Assembly (NCBI GenBank): GCA_005881495.1
Contig: VBHI01000061.1
Location: 1 to 26,353, forward strand
Origin: Chloroflexota bacterium
Lineage (GTDB): Bacteria > Chloroflexota > Ktedonobacteria > Ktedonobacterales > Ktedonobacteraceae
Length of the DNA: 26,353 nucleotides
Direction of reading: 5' to 3'
Position numbers and translations under genes: made by a program. The stretch's first letter is position 1. Each line of letters opens with the position of its first letter. Of the stretch, positions 1 to 7,996 are shown piece by piece. The notes beneath the pieces were generated by a model. It was not told where the DNA came from. It ran no database searches and was given only the letters and a program-made list of their open reading frames with translations.

Positions 1-48
1 TAATAGTAGGAGCGATCCCTTCCGGTCGCCCTGGCACTTAAGTCCAGC

Positions 49-2964
49 ATGATCATAGCAGAAGAAAGAGATATGATGATACAGCAAGGATCGATGCCAG
101 GCAATGGGTTACCTGACGTCACTATCGCGGATGTCCGCTTCGAACATCACCGAGACGCCCTCGGCATAGGCGAATCCCGGCCCAGATTGTCCTGGATCGT
201 TGCGACTCAGGCCAACGGGTGGCGTCAGGCTGGCTATGAGATTGAAGCCTACGGGTCGGATGGTCGGCTACGCGAACTGACAGGCCGGGTCGAGTCCGAT
301 CAATCGGTGCTCGTGCCCTGGCCGTTCGCGCCGCTCTCGTCCCGTGAGCGCCTCTCAGTGCGGGTGCGGGTCTGGGGCATCGATGGGCAGCCCTTGGCAT
401 GGGGTGAGCTCGCTCCCGTCGAGTCGGGGTTACTCCACACCGACGATTGGAGCGCACGATTCGTGACGCCCGACGGGGAAGAGGACACCACTCGCCCGCA
501 GCCCTGTCCACTGCTGCGCCGCGAGTTCGACGTCCGCGCGGGCGTGACGAGAGCGCGGCTGTATGTGACAGCCCTCGGTGTGTACGAGGTGCAGCTCAAC
601 GGCGATACCGTCGGCGATCACGTCCTGGACCCGGGATGGACCAGTTACGATCACCGCCTGCGCTACCAGACGTTCGACGTGACGGACCTCCTGCGTGAAG
701 GCCGCAACGCCATCGGCGGCATCCTGGGTGACGGTTGGCACCGAGGGCGACTCGGCTTCGACGGTGGGCGTCGCAACATTTACGGCGATCGGCTGGCGCT
801 GCTGGCCCAGCTCGAGATCGACTACGTGGATGGCACGACCGAGCGCATCGTCACCGATGAAACCTGGCATGCCGCAATAGGGCCTATCCTGGCCAGCGAT
901 CTCTATGACGGCGAGACGTACGATGCCCGGATGGAGCGGCCCGGCTGGTCGGCGCCTGGCTACGACGACTGCGACTGGGTTGGCGTGCGACAGCTCGATC
1001 GAGATCTTTCCACCCTCGTCGCGCCGGCCGGGCCACCGGTGTGCAGGACTGAACTGTTGGCACCGGTCGCCATCACGATATCGCCGACCGGGCATACCAT
1101 CGTTGATTTCGGCCAGAACCTCGTCGGTCGGCTCCGTCTGACCGTTTGTGGAGAGGCAGGGCAGACAGTCATCCTACGCCACGCCGAGGTGCTCGAGAAC
1201 GGCGAGTTGTGCACGCGGCCACTGCGGACCGCGCAGGCCACCGACCGCTACACGCTGCGGGGCGACGAGGTGGAGACCTGGGAACCGCGCTTCACCTTCC
1301 ACGGCTTCCGTTATGCCGAGGTGGAGGGTTGGCCTGGTACTCTTAAGACTGAGGACCTCTGCGCCGTGGTCTGCCATTCTGATATGGAGCGCACCGGGTG
1401 GTTTGAATGCTCGGATCCCCTGATCAACAGATTCCACGAGAACGTGGTGTGGAGTATGCGCGGCAACTTCTTCGACATACCGACCGATTGCCCGCAGCGC
1501 GACGAGCGTCTGGGCTGGACAGGCGACATCAATGTTTTCGCGCCCACGGCCTGCTTCCTCTACGACTGTGCCGGCTTCCTGTCCTCGTGGCTCGCGGACC
1601 TGGCCGCCGAGCAAACTGCTGTGGGTGCCGTCCCTTTCGTCGTTCCCAACGTCTTGACCATGCCCTCCATCCCGGCGGCTGCCTGGGGTGACGCGGCGGT
1701 GCTTGTGCCGTGGGTGCTTTACCAGCGCTACGACGACACGGGTATCCTGGCCGCTCAGTTCGAGAGCATGCGCGCGTGGGTCGACCTCGTCGCCACCCTC
1801 ACCGGCGAGGGGCGATTGTGGGACAAGGGCTTCCAGTTCGGCGACTGGCTCGACCCGAGCGCCCCTCCAGACAAGCCGGGAGATGCGCGCACCGACCCAC
1901 ACGTGGTCGCCACTGCTTACTTTGCCCGTTCGGCTGACCTGCTGGGACAGGCCGCGGGTGTCCTTGGCCGAACGGAGGAGAAAGCTCACTACCTGCGGCT
2001 AGCCGCCCAGGTGCGAGACGCCTTCAACGCCGAGTACGTCACGCCTGCCGGACGCGTGATCAGCGACTCCGAGACTGCCTGCGCGCTGGCCCTGCAGTTC
2101 GGCCTGCTCAAGAACGTCGAGCAGCGCCGGCATGCTGGCGAACGGCTCGTGGCCCTTGTGCGCGAGAGTGGGTACCACATTAGCACTGGCTTCGTCGGAA
2201 CGCCTCTGGTCTGCGATGCTCTGTGCAGCGTTGGGAAAGTTGACGCGGCTTTCCACCTGCTCACACAGCGCGAATGCCCATCATGGCTCTATCCCGTGAC
2301 GATGGGTGCGACCACCATCTGGGAGCGCTGGGACAGCCTCCGCCCAGATGGCTCGGTCAATCCTGGCAAGATGACCTCGTTCAACCACTATGCCCTGGGA
2401 GCTGTGGCCGACTGGCTGCATCGCAGAGTGGGTGGTCTGGCGCCTGCCGCTGCGGGGTATCGGCAGCTTGATGTACGGCCACGTCCGGGCGGCGGTCTCA
2501 CGCATGCTCGCGCACAGCACATTACACCCTACGGCCTTGCCGAGTGCGCGTGGGCGATCGAGGCGGGGCGGATCGAGGTCGTGGTCGTGGTGCCGCCCAA
2601 CGCAACAGCCAGCATCACCCTTCCCGGGGACGACGCAAAACCCATCGAGGTTGGCTCTGGAACGCATCGCTGGTCGTATGCGTATCGCGTCGAGCGTATC
2701 CGCCATCCACGCTCACTCGACAGTATGATCAGCGAGTTCATTGACGACCCCGAAGCCTGGACGGCGGTGTTGAGCACGATGCGCCAGCATTTGCCAGCGC
2801 TCGCTGGTCACATGGATATCGGCACCATCATGCTCCATAACAGCGACATGACCTTAGAGCAGGTGCTGTCCCTACTGCCGCACGCCGACGAGTCGCGCCC
2901 AGCCCTTGAGGCCGCGCTGGCAGCACTCGGGCGCCAGGGTGTGGAGGGTACAGGGTCGGAGTAA
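49..2964 (+). CDS. Alpha-L-rhamnosidase, GH78 family, intracellular
   Basis: Hydrolyses terminal alpha-L-rhamnosyl residues from glycosides, supplying free rhamnose to the isomerase pathway downstream. The N-terminal part has the rhamnosidase beta-sandwich signature (LYVTALGVYEVQLNG followed by LDPGWTSYDHRLRY, about residues 174-210). The catalytic (alpha/alpha)6 part carries the family motifs DCPQRDERLGWTGD (about 479-492), FGDWLDP (about 597) and TTIWERWDSL (about 755); acidic residues of these motifs form the GH78 active site. After the last beta-sandwich an alpha-helical tail of about 85 residues (about 887-971) extends beyond the usual core. There is no signal peptide or membrane segment, so I infer a cytoplasmic enzyme acting on imported rhamnosides. 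Start choice: ATG 49 gives the longest frame, but ATG 73 is preceded by a purine-rich AGAAAGAG and may be the true start. The product name is secure; substrate preference is not visible. Confidence 0.95.
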   Translation: MIIAEERDMMIQQGSMPGNGLPDVTIADVRFEHHRDALGIGESRPRLSWIVATQANGWRQAGYEIEAYGSDGRLRELTGRVESDQSVLVPWPFAPLSSRERLSVRVRVWGIDGQPLAWGELAPVESGLLHTDDWSARFVTPDGEEDTTRPQPCPLLRREFDVRAGVTRARLYVTALGVYEVQLNGDTVGDHVLDPGWTSYDHRLRYQTFDVTDLLREGRNAIGGILGDGWHRGRLGFDGGRRNIYGDRLALLAQLEIDYVDGTTERIVTDETWHAAIGPILASDLYDGETYDARMERPGWSAPGYDDCDWVGVRQLDRDLSTLVAPAGPPVCRTELLAPVAITISPTGHTIVDFGQNLVGRLRLTVCGEAGQTVILRHAEVLENGELCTRPLRTAQATDRYTLRGDEVETWEPRFTFHGFRYAEVEGWPGTLKTEDLCAVVCHSDMERTGWFECSDPLINRFHENVVWSMRGNFFDIPTDCPQRDERLGWTGDINVFAPTACFLYDCAGFLSSWLADLAAEQTAVGAVPFVVPNVLTMPSIPAAAWGDAAVLVPWVLYQRYDDTGILAAQFESMRAWVDLVATLTGEGRLWDKGFQFGDWLDPSAPPDKPGDARTDPHVVATAYFARSADLLGQAAGVLGRTEEKAHYLRLAAQVRDAFNAEYVTPAGRVISDSETACALALQFGLLKNVEQRRHAGERLVALVRESGYHISTGFVGTPLVCDALCSVGKVDAAFHLLTQRECPSWLYPVTMGATTIWERWDSLRPDGSVNPGKMTSFNHYALGAVADWLHRRVGGLAPAAAGYRQLDVRPRPGGGLTHARAQHITPYGLAECAWAIEAGRIEVVVVVPPNATASITLPGDDAKPIEVGSGTHRWSYAYRVERIRHPRSLDSMISEFIDDPEAWTAVLSTMRQHLPALAGHMDIGTIMLHNSDMTLEQVLSLLPHADESRPALEAALAALGRQGVEGTGSE

Positions 2965-2988
2965 TCGAACATCGAAGGAGCAACCCAT

Positions 2989-3030
2989 ATGAGTTCCAGT
3001 TTCTCGAAACCGAAGGAGGGAAAGCTATGA
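2989..3030 (+). CDS. 13-codon mini-ORF translationally coupled to the downstream kinase
   Basis: A short frame, MSSSFSKPKEGKL, starts at ATG 2989 behind a good ribosome-binding site (GAAGGAG, 2974-2980). It ends in TGA 3028-3030, overlapping the ATG of the next gene (ATGA, 3027-3030). The Shine-Dalgarno of that next gene (AAGGAGGG, 3013-3020) lies inside this mini-ORF, so ribosomes finishing it are placed at the next start. I infer a leader peptide or coupling device. No function for the peptide itself is claimed, and it could be fortuitous. Confidence 0.4.
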   Translation: MSSSFSKPKEGKL

Positions 3031-3800
3031 ATGTGAATCTACAAGCCATTGCAGCCATGCGTGCCATCACGATTTCTCGCGAGTATGGCAGTGGGGGCGG
3101 CGAGATAGCTGCCCGTCTTGCGCGCCGGCTGGGCTGGCAATTGATTGACCATGCGGTCATCGAACAGACCGCCCGCGAGTTGGAAGTCCACGAAACGGAG
3201 GTAGAGAAACACGACGAGGAGTACGTCGAAAGCACTCGCCCAGGTATCCTGGACAGGATATTAGAGCAGTTGTCCCCTTCAGCGCCCATGACTGGTGGGG
3301 GAGGGGTCCTCATCCGCCCTTCCTCTTCGGCAGAGGCACGAGCCTACCAGGAGACCATGCGCGACATCATCACCGCTGCGGCCACCACTGGGCACGTGGT
3401 GATTGTCGGGCGCGGTGGACAGGTGCTTCTGGCGGACCAGCGCGATGTGCTCCACATTCGCGTGGTGGCCCCGCTGGAGCAACGCGTCGCCTATGCCGTC
3501 CGCCGTGAAGGACTGGACACGGAGGCTGCCCGCAGGCGGGTTCAAGCGAAAGATCAGGCCCGTACACGCTTCATGCAGACACAGTATCGTTGTCAGCATG
3601 AGGACCCGCACCTCTATGATCTGGTCATCAATACCGCCGTGCTCGATCTGGACAGCGCCGTGGATCAAATCTGTCTTGCCCTGGAGGGCAAGGCAAGACG
3701 ACTCAGTGTGCCGGTAGAGCAATTAGGACCGGCAGCAGACCTGGCCCCCTATCCGGCCAGGCCCGCCGACTTTCGTGTGCCGGGGCAGCCATCCAGCTAA
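3027..3800 (+). CDS. Cytidylate kinase-like family protein (P-loop NMP kinase fold)
   Basis: A 257-residue protein resembling the cytidylate-kinase-like family (Pfam AAK26-type, PF13189). Right after the start it has a P-loop-like segment, ITISREYGSGGGEIAARLARRLG (residues about 13-35). It then has an acidic helical lid-like stretch (ELEVHETEVEKHDEEYVES), a second strand and loop VVIVGRGGQVLL, and the arginine-rich region RREGLDTEAARRRVQAKDQARTRF typical of nucleotide and phosphoryl-transfer lids. Start 3027 is chosen because AAGGAGGG lies six bases upstream; ATG 3057 is an internal alternative. It sits in the same direction between the rhamnosidase and the isomerases, so it is probably co-transcribed, but no link to rhamnose catabolism is known to me. 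The C-terminal 40 residues are Pro/Ala-rich and unassigned. The actual phosphate acceptor cannot be told from sequence. Confidence 0.85.
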   Translation: MNVNLQAIAAMRAITISREYGSGGGEIAARLARRLGWQLIDHAVIEQTARELEVHETEVEKHDEEYVESTRPGILDRILEQLSPSAPMTGGGGVLIRPSSSAEARAYQETMRDIITAAATTGHVVIVGRGGQVLLADQRDVLHIRVVAPLEQRVAYAVRREGLDTEAARRRVQAKDQARTRFMQTQYRCQHEDPHLYDLVINTAVLDLDSAVDQICLALEGKARRLSVPVEQLGPAADLAPYPARPADFRVPGQPSS

Positions 3801-3865
3801 CACGTTTGTTTTTGCCACTCTGCAAAAGAGAGGTACATCGAATGATTACAGAGAAGGGACACCTC

Positions 3866-4084
3866 ATGCAGACAGACCTTGACAAGCGTTTTGATGATCC
3901 ACGCCCGACATTCCGCATCGGGAATACCAACAGCCGCATTCGTTTCCCGCTCGATCCGGCCACGTTTGTCACGCGTTGGAGTGAAGAGGGGCCAACCCAT
4001 CACTGCGCGTTGGGGGTAGGAGATCAGACTGAGGTGCTACTCAAGGTGGGGCATCTCCTTGATGTGATAAGTGTACGAGTGTGA
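3866..4084 (+). pseudogene. C-terminal relic of a fucose/arabinose-isomerase-type sugar isomerase
   Basis: About 72 codons resemble only the extreme C-terminus of the L-fucose/L-arabinose isomerase superfamily: IGNTNSRIRFPLDP, then WSEEGPTHHCALGVG, then KVGHLLDV. In full-length members this segment follows about 400 residues, with the active-site metal ligands upstream, and none of that is present here. The His-His of GPTHH matches the conserved C-terminal histidine motif. A good ribosome-binding site (GAGAAGGGA) precedes ATG 3866; ATG 3842 is in frame further upstream, so a small protein could still be made. It ends 13 bases before the RhaI start. I read it as the stump of an isomerase displaced or deleted when rhaI took over. 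An alternative is a retained stand-alone domain. Family assignment is from memory of the motif, not a search. Confidence 0.5.
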
Positions 4085-4097
4085 GGAGAAGCAAAAC

Positions 4098-5273
4098 ATG
4101 GATATCGACACTGTTTTAGAGAAAATTCAACAGTTCACCGTCGAAACGCCCTCCTGGGGCTATGGCGATTCTGGGACGCGCTTCAAGGTGTTTCACTGGC
4201 CTGGGGCGGCCAGTAATCTACGTGAAAAGCTGGAAGATGCGGCACAGGTGCAGAAGGTCACTGGCATCTGCCCCAGCGTTGCCATCCACATCCCCTGGGA
4301 TAAGGAAGACGATTGGCAAGCAGTGAAGGAGTATGCCGGGCAACTCGGCTTGGGTATTGGCGCGGTGAACCCGAACCTCTTTCAGGACGATGTGTACCGC
4401 CTCGGTAGCCTGTGCCATTACGATGAGCAGATACGACGGCGAGCGATCGAGCATGTACTCGAATGCATCCAGATCGCCCAGGAGGTCGGCTCGGACGTCA
4501 TCAGCCTCTGGTTGGCGGACGGCACCAATTATCCTGGACAGGATGACCTGCGCCGCCGCCGTCACCGCTTGCTGGACTCCTTGCAGGCCATCTATGCAGC
4601 GTTGCCTGCAGGCATGCGCCTGTTGATCGAGTACAAGTTCTTCGAGCCAGCCTTTTATTCCACCGATCTGCCGGACTGGGGTACGTCGTTGCTCATGGCG
4701 CAAAAACTGGGTTCGCAAGCGGAGGTGCTGGTCGATACCGGCCACCATCCCCAGGGGACCAACATCGCGCAGATTGTCGCACAACTGCTCGATGAAGGCC
4801 GGTTGGGTGGGTTTCACTTCAACGACCGCAAATACGCTGACGACGATCTGATCGTAGGTTCGCAGAATCCCTTTGAGCTCTTCTGCATCTTCAACGAGAT
4901 CGTCGCTGCAGGTGCCGAGGGCAACGTCAACGCCGGGCGTATTGCCTACATGATTGACCAATCGCACAACATTGAACCGAAGATCGAGGCGATGATTCAG
5001 AGTGTGCTCAACATCCAGATTGCGTATGCGAAAGCATTACTGGTGGATCGCACAGCACTGCGCAAGGCGCAGGAGGAAAGCTCCGTGTTGGGCGCTTATC
5101 GTGTACTCCAGGCGGCTTATGAGACGGATGTGCGCCCGCTCCTGGCTGAGGCTCGTGTGCGGCAGGGGCGCAATCCCGATCCCATTGAGGCGTTTCAGGC
5201 CAGTGGGTACGCTGAGCGCGTGGCGCAGCAGCGTACGGCAGTCGCTACCGCAAGTGGCTATCCCGGTGCCTAA
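4098..5273 (+). CDS. rhaI: L-rhamnose isomerase, copy 1
   Basis: Interconverts L-rhamnose and L-rhamnulose, the first intracellular catabolic step. It is a 391-residue TIM-barrel metalloenzyme of the RhaI (P. stutzeri/Gram-positive) type rather than the E. coli RhaA type. All metal and catalytic residues known for the P. stutzeri enzyme are present at almost the same spacing: E178 (IEYKFFEP), D213 and H216 (LVDTGHHP), H240 (GFHFND), D248 and D250 (YADDD), D287 (MIDQSH). Start 4098 is preferred over the in-frame upstream GTG 4071 because GAGGAG lies at optimal distance and the duplicate gene aligns from this codon. It lies 64 bases before rhaD in the same direction. A second copy lies at 23508-24683, about 88% identical at protein level by hand count. 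This copy looks fully functional. Confidence 0.95.
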   Translation: MDIDTVLEKIQQFTVETPSWGYGDSGTRFKVFHWPGAASNLREKLEDAAQVQKVTGICPSVAIHIPWDKEDDWQAVKEYAGQLGLGIGAVNPNLFQDDVYRLGSLCHYDEQIRRRAIEHVLECIQIAQEVGSDVISLWLADGTNYPGQDDLRRRRHRLLDSLQAIYAALPAGMRLLIEYKFFEPAFYSTDLPDWGTSLLMAQKLGSQAEVLVDTGHHPQGTNIAQIVAQLLDEGRLGGFHFNDRKYADDDLIVGSQNPFELFCIFNEIVAAGAEGNVNAGRIAYMIDQSHNIEPKIEAMIQSVLNIQIAYAKALLVDRTALRKAQEESSVLGAYRVLQAAYETDVRPLLAEARVRQGRNPDPIEAFQASGYAERVAQQRTAVATASGYPGA

Positions 5274-5336
5274 GTCGATACTTCCGCTGGTTCTGACCAA
5301 GGAGCTTTCGTTTGATACAGGAAAGGATTCGATGCA

Positions 5337-7427
5337 ATGACAGATATCTCCACACCAACGACGCTGGCACAACTGGTTGCCCGCTCGCGTAAACTGGGAG
5401 CAGATCGCTCCGTGTGTAACTGGGGAGGTGGCAACACCTCCGCCAAGGCCGATGAGGTCGATTTTCGCGGCCGTCCCGCGCGTATTCTGTGGGTCAAAGG
5501 CTCCGGATCGGATCTCGCGACCGTGACGGAAGCCTCGTTTACCGGGCTGTTTCTGGACGATGTACTTCCCCTAGTAGAACGCGAGCGCATGAGCGATACC
5601 GAGATGGTGGACTACCTGGCGCATTGTTTCTACGAGCCGGGTCGTCCGCGTCCCTCCATCGAGACCTTCTTGCACGGGTTTCTGCCGTTTGCGCATATCG
5701 ATCATACCCACGCCGACGCGACGAATTACTTCGCCTGTGCCGAGGGTGGCGAGCAGTTGGCTCGGGATTGCTTTGGTGACGAGCTGATTTGGATCCCGTA
5801 CCGGCGCCCCGGCTTTGGCTTGGCGCGCGAGGTGGCTCTGGCGCTCCGTGCCAGGCCGCATAGCAGGCTGGTCATCCTGGCCAAACATGGTCTGATCACC
5901 TGGGGCGAAACCGACGAAGAGTGTTATGCATCGACCGTGGCCACCATTGCCAGGGCGCGTGACTTCGTGGAGGCGCGTATGGCCCGTGCTGATCGGACCA
6001 TCTTTGGGGGTTACCGCCTCACACCGCTCGACGCAGACGAGCGACATAGCGTCGCGGCGCAGGTGGCACCCGTCGTGCGTGGATTGGTCTCGGCGGAGAA
6101 GCACCAGATCCTGCGTTTTGAAGACGGTGAGGACGTGCTGACCTTCGCGAGCAGCCAGGACGCGTCTCGCCTGACCAGAATTGGGGCGGCCTGCCCTGAT
6201 CACCTGGTGCACACCAAACCCTGGCCGTTGCTCGTCGACTGGACGCCTGAACAGGACGCGTCCACTCTTTCCGAGTCGTTACGCACTGGTGTGGCCTCAT
6301 ATGTGGAGCACTATCGTCGTTACCTCAAGGAAAACGTACAACAGAATCTTGATCCAGACGACGCTACGCCGGTGTATCGAGCATCTGACGCTGCAGCCGA
6401 CCCACACCCTCGCGTCATCCTCATCCCTGGCGTGGGGATGTTCACAACCGGAAAAGACGCCACGATGGCCGATGTCTCGGCCCAACTCTATCACCGCGCT
6501 ATCGCCGTGATGCGCGGAGCCGAGGCGTGTGGTGGTTTTATCTCGCTCAGCGATGCCGAGAGCTATGCCGTCGAATACTGGCCGTTGGAGCAATACAAGC
6601 TCAAAATGGCCCCGCCTGAGCGCGAGTTTGCGCGGCACGTGGTGCTGGTGACGGGTGCGGCGGGTGGCATTGGCTCGGCCGTCTGTCGACGCGTGGCACA
6701 GGACGGCGCGCATATTGTTGCCACCGATATTGATCTGGCGGGTGCAGAGCAACTGGCGAAGTATCTCAACGAGCACTTTGGTGCCGGACGAGCTGTGGCA
6801 GTGAAGATGGACGTTACCAACGAGGAGAGTGTGCGTGCAGCCTTTGGGCAAGCTGCGCTAGCCTTTGGTGGCGTGGACGTGTTCGTCAACAATGCCGGGC
6901 TGGCGTCCAGCGCGCCGATCACTGAGATAAGTCTGGCGGAGTGGAACAAGAACTGGAATGTGTTGGCGACCGGCTACTTCCTGGTGGCGCGTGAAGGCTT
7001 CCGGCTTTTGCAGGCGCAAGGGCGTGGAGGCAATCTCGTCTTTATCGCCAGTAAGAACGCGCTGGTCGCAGGCAAAAACGCTGCCGCGTACTCGACTGCC
7101 AAAGCTGCAGAGGCGCACCTGGCGCGCTGCCTGGCCGAAGAGGGTGGACAATTTGGTATTCGCGTGAACACGGTCAATCCTGACGCTGTACTGGCCGGAT
7201 CGCGCATCTGGGACAGCACCTGGAGGCAAGAGCGCGCGGCGACCTATGGTGTGGCCCCCGATCAACTGGAGGAGGTGTACCGCAAGCGGACGACGCTCGG
7301 GGTCAATATTCTGCCGGAGGATATCGCCGAGGCAGTGGCGTTCTTTGCTTCTCCGACGCGCTCTACCAAGAGTACCGGTAATATCCTCAATGTGGATGGT
7401 GGCGTCGCAGCAGCGTATCCACGATAA
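5337..7427 (+). CDS. rhaD: Bifunctional rhamnulose-1-phosphate aldolase / L-lactaldehyde dehydrogenase
   Basis: A 696-residue fusion of a class II aldolase and a short-chain dehydrogenase, as in B. subtilis RhaEW-type and other Gram-positive RhaD proteins. The aldolase half (about 1-420) splits rhamnulose-1-phosphate into dihydroxyacetone phosphate and L-lactaldehyde. Its zinc ligands are visible in DHTHAD (about 122-127) and AKHGLITWG (about 182-190). The dehydrogenase half (about 430-696) has the Rossmann motif TGAAGGIGSA (about 439) and the Ser572, Tyr585, Lys589 triad (YSTAK), and is inferred to oxidise lactaldehyde to lactate. Start 5337 follows GGAAAGGA with about 9 bases spacing; the nearby ATG 5332 reads only two codons. 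It sits between rhaI and rhaB. Its last 54 codons recur at 24723-24884 as the remains of a second copy, making this the only complete rhaD in the window. Confidence 0.95.
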   Translation: MTDISTPTTLAQLVARSRKLGADRSVCNWGGGNTSAKADEVDFRGRPARILWVKGSGSDLATVTEASFTGLFLDDVLPLVERERMSDTEMVDYLAHCFYEPGRPRPSIETFLHGFLPFAHIDHTHADATNYFACAEGGEQLARDCFGDELIWIPYRRPGFGLAREVALALRARPHSRLVILAKHGLITWGETDEECYASTVATIARARDFVEARMARADRTIFGGYRLTPLDADERHSVAAQVAPVVRGLVSAEKHQILRFEDGEDVLTFASSQDASRLTRIGAACPDHLVHTKPWPLLVDWTPEQDASTLSESLRTGVASYVEHYRRYLKENVQQNLDPDDATPVYRASDAAADPHPRVILIPGVGMFTTGKDATMADVSAQLYHRAIAVMRGAEACGGFISLSDAESYAVEYWPLEQYKLKMAPPEREFARHVVLVTGAAGGIGSAVCRRVAQDGAHIVATDIDLAGAEQLAKYLNEHFGAGRAVAVKMDVTNEESVRAAFGQAALAFGGVDVFVNNAGLASSAPITEISLAEWNKNWNVLATGYFLVAREGFRLLQAQGRGGNLVFIASKNALVAGKNAAAYSTAKAAEAHLARCLAEEGGQFGIRVNTVNPDAVLAGSRIWDSTWRQERAATYGVAPDQLEEVYRKRTTLGVNILPEDIAEAVAFFASPTRSTKSTGNILNVDGGVAAAYPR

Positions 7428-7438
7428 GGGGACAGGTG

Positions 7439-7996
7439 ATGAAGACACGCAATATGGCCGCAGTCGACCTGGGTGCCAGTAGTGGACGTGTACTACTCGT
7501 CCGCTTCGATGGGCGAGTGCTCAGCCTTGAAGAGATGCATCGCTTTCCCAATCGACCAGTGATGGTGCATGGGCACCGCTTCTGGAATATCCTGAGTTTG
7601 TGGGACGATACCTTGACAGGACTGCGTAAGGCACATCAACTTGCCGGAACGCTCGACAGCATCGGCGTCGATACCTGGGGGGTCGATTACGGTCTGGTGG
7701 ATACCAAAGGTTTCCTGCTCGGCCAGCCTTTCCAGTATCGCGACTCCCGCACGGATGGCGTGATGGAGCAGGTCTTTGCACGCGTACCTCGCGACGTGCT
7801 CTATGCACGGACAGGTATCCAGTTTCTGCCGATCAATACGCTCTTCCAGCTCTATGCCCATGAGCATATGCAGCCGGGTGAATTAGCCCATGCCTACCGG
7901 CTGTTGATGATCCCCGATCTTCTGCATAGTTGGCTCTGCGGGTCGTTCACTACCGAGCAAACTAACGCTTCTACAACGCAGTGCTGGGCGGAGTGA
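7439..7996 (+). pseudogene. rhaB: Rhamnulokinase copy 1, N-terminal half (gene broken by deletion)
   Basis: Encodes the first 185 residues of an FGGY-family rhamnulokinase, which phosphorylates L-rhamnulose at C1. Visible are the N-terminal phosphate-binding strand-loop (AAVDLGASSGRV), the sugar-site strand GVDTWGVDYG and the helix after LLMIPDLLHSWLCG. The frame matches copy 2 up to TQCW, then runs two foreign codons into TGA 7994-7996. Comparison with copy 2 shows about 97 bp missing here (about 32 codons at the end of the N-terminal domain), which also shifts the frame. Start ATG 7439 sits behind GGGGACAGG, 11 bases after the rhaD stop; GTG 7436 is also in frame. TGA overlaps an in-frame ATG of the second half (TGATG, 7994-7998), so both halves could be translated. 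A working split kinase is doubtful because structural residues are lost. Confidence 0.85.
7979..7988 (+). repeat. Deletion scar: single remaining copy of a 10-bp direct repeat
   Basis: The sequence cagtgctggg sits exactly at the point where copy 1 of rhaB loses alignment with copy 2. In copy 2 the two corresponding positions are 25443 (cagtgctggg) and 25540 (cagtgttagg), 97 bp apart. The right-hand frame of copy 1 (gtg ctg ggc gga) shows that its ancestor probably had the same 10-mer at both sites. Recombination or replication slippage between them would leave one copy and remove about 97 bp. Confidence 0.75.

Noticed and set aside
1..9. Three tandem stop codons (TAA TAG TAG) at the window edge as the end of an upstream gene
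   Set aside because: Without upstream sequence the reading frame cannot be established.
1174..1989. Long open frame on the minus strand inside the rhamnosidase gene (271 codons), with others at 430-1095 and 5571-6212
   Set aside because: They lie wholly opposite well-supported genes, show no recognisable domains, and are expected from the third-position GC bias of the sense strand.
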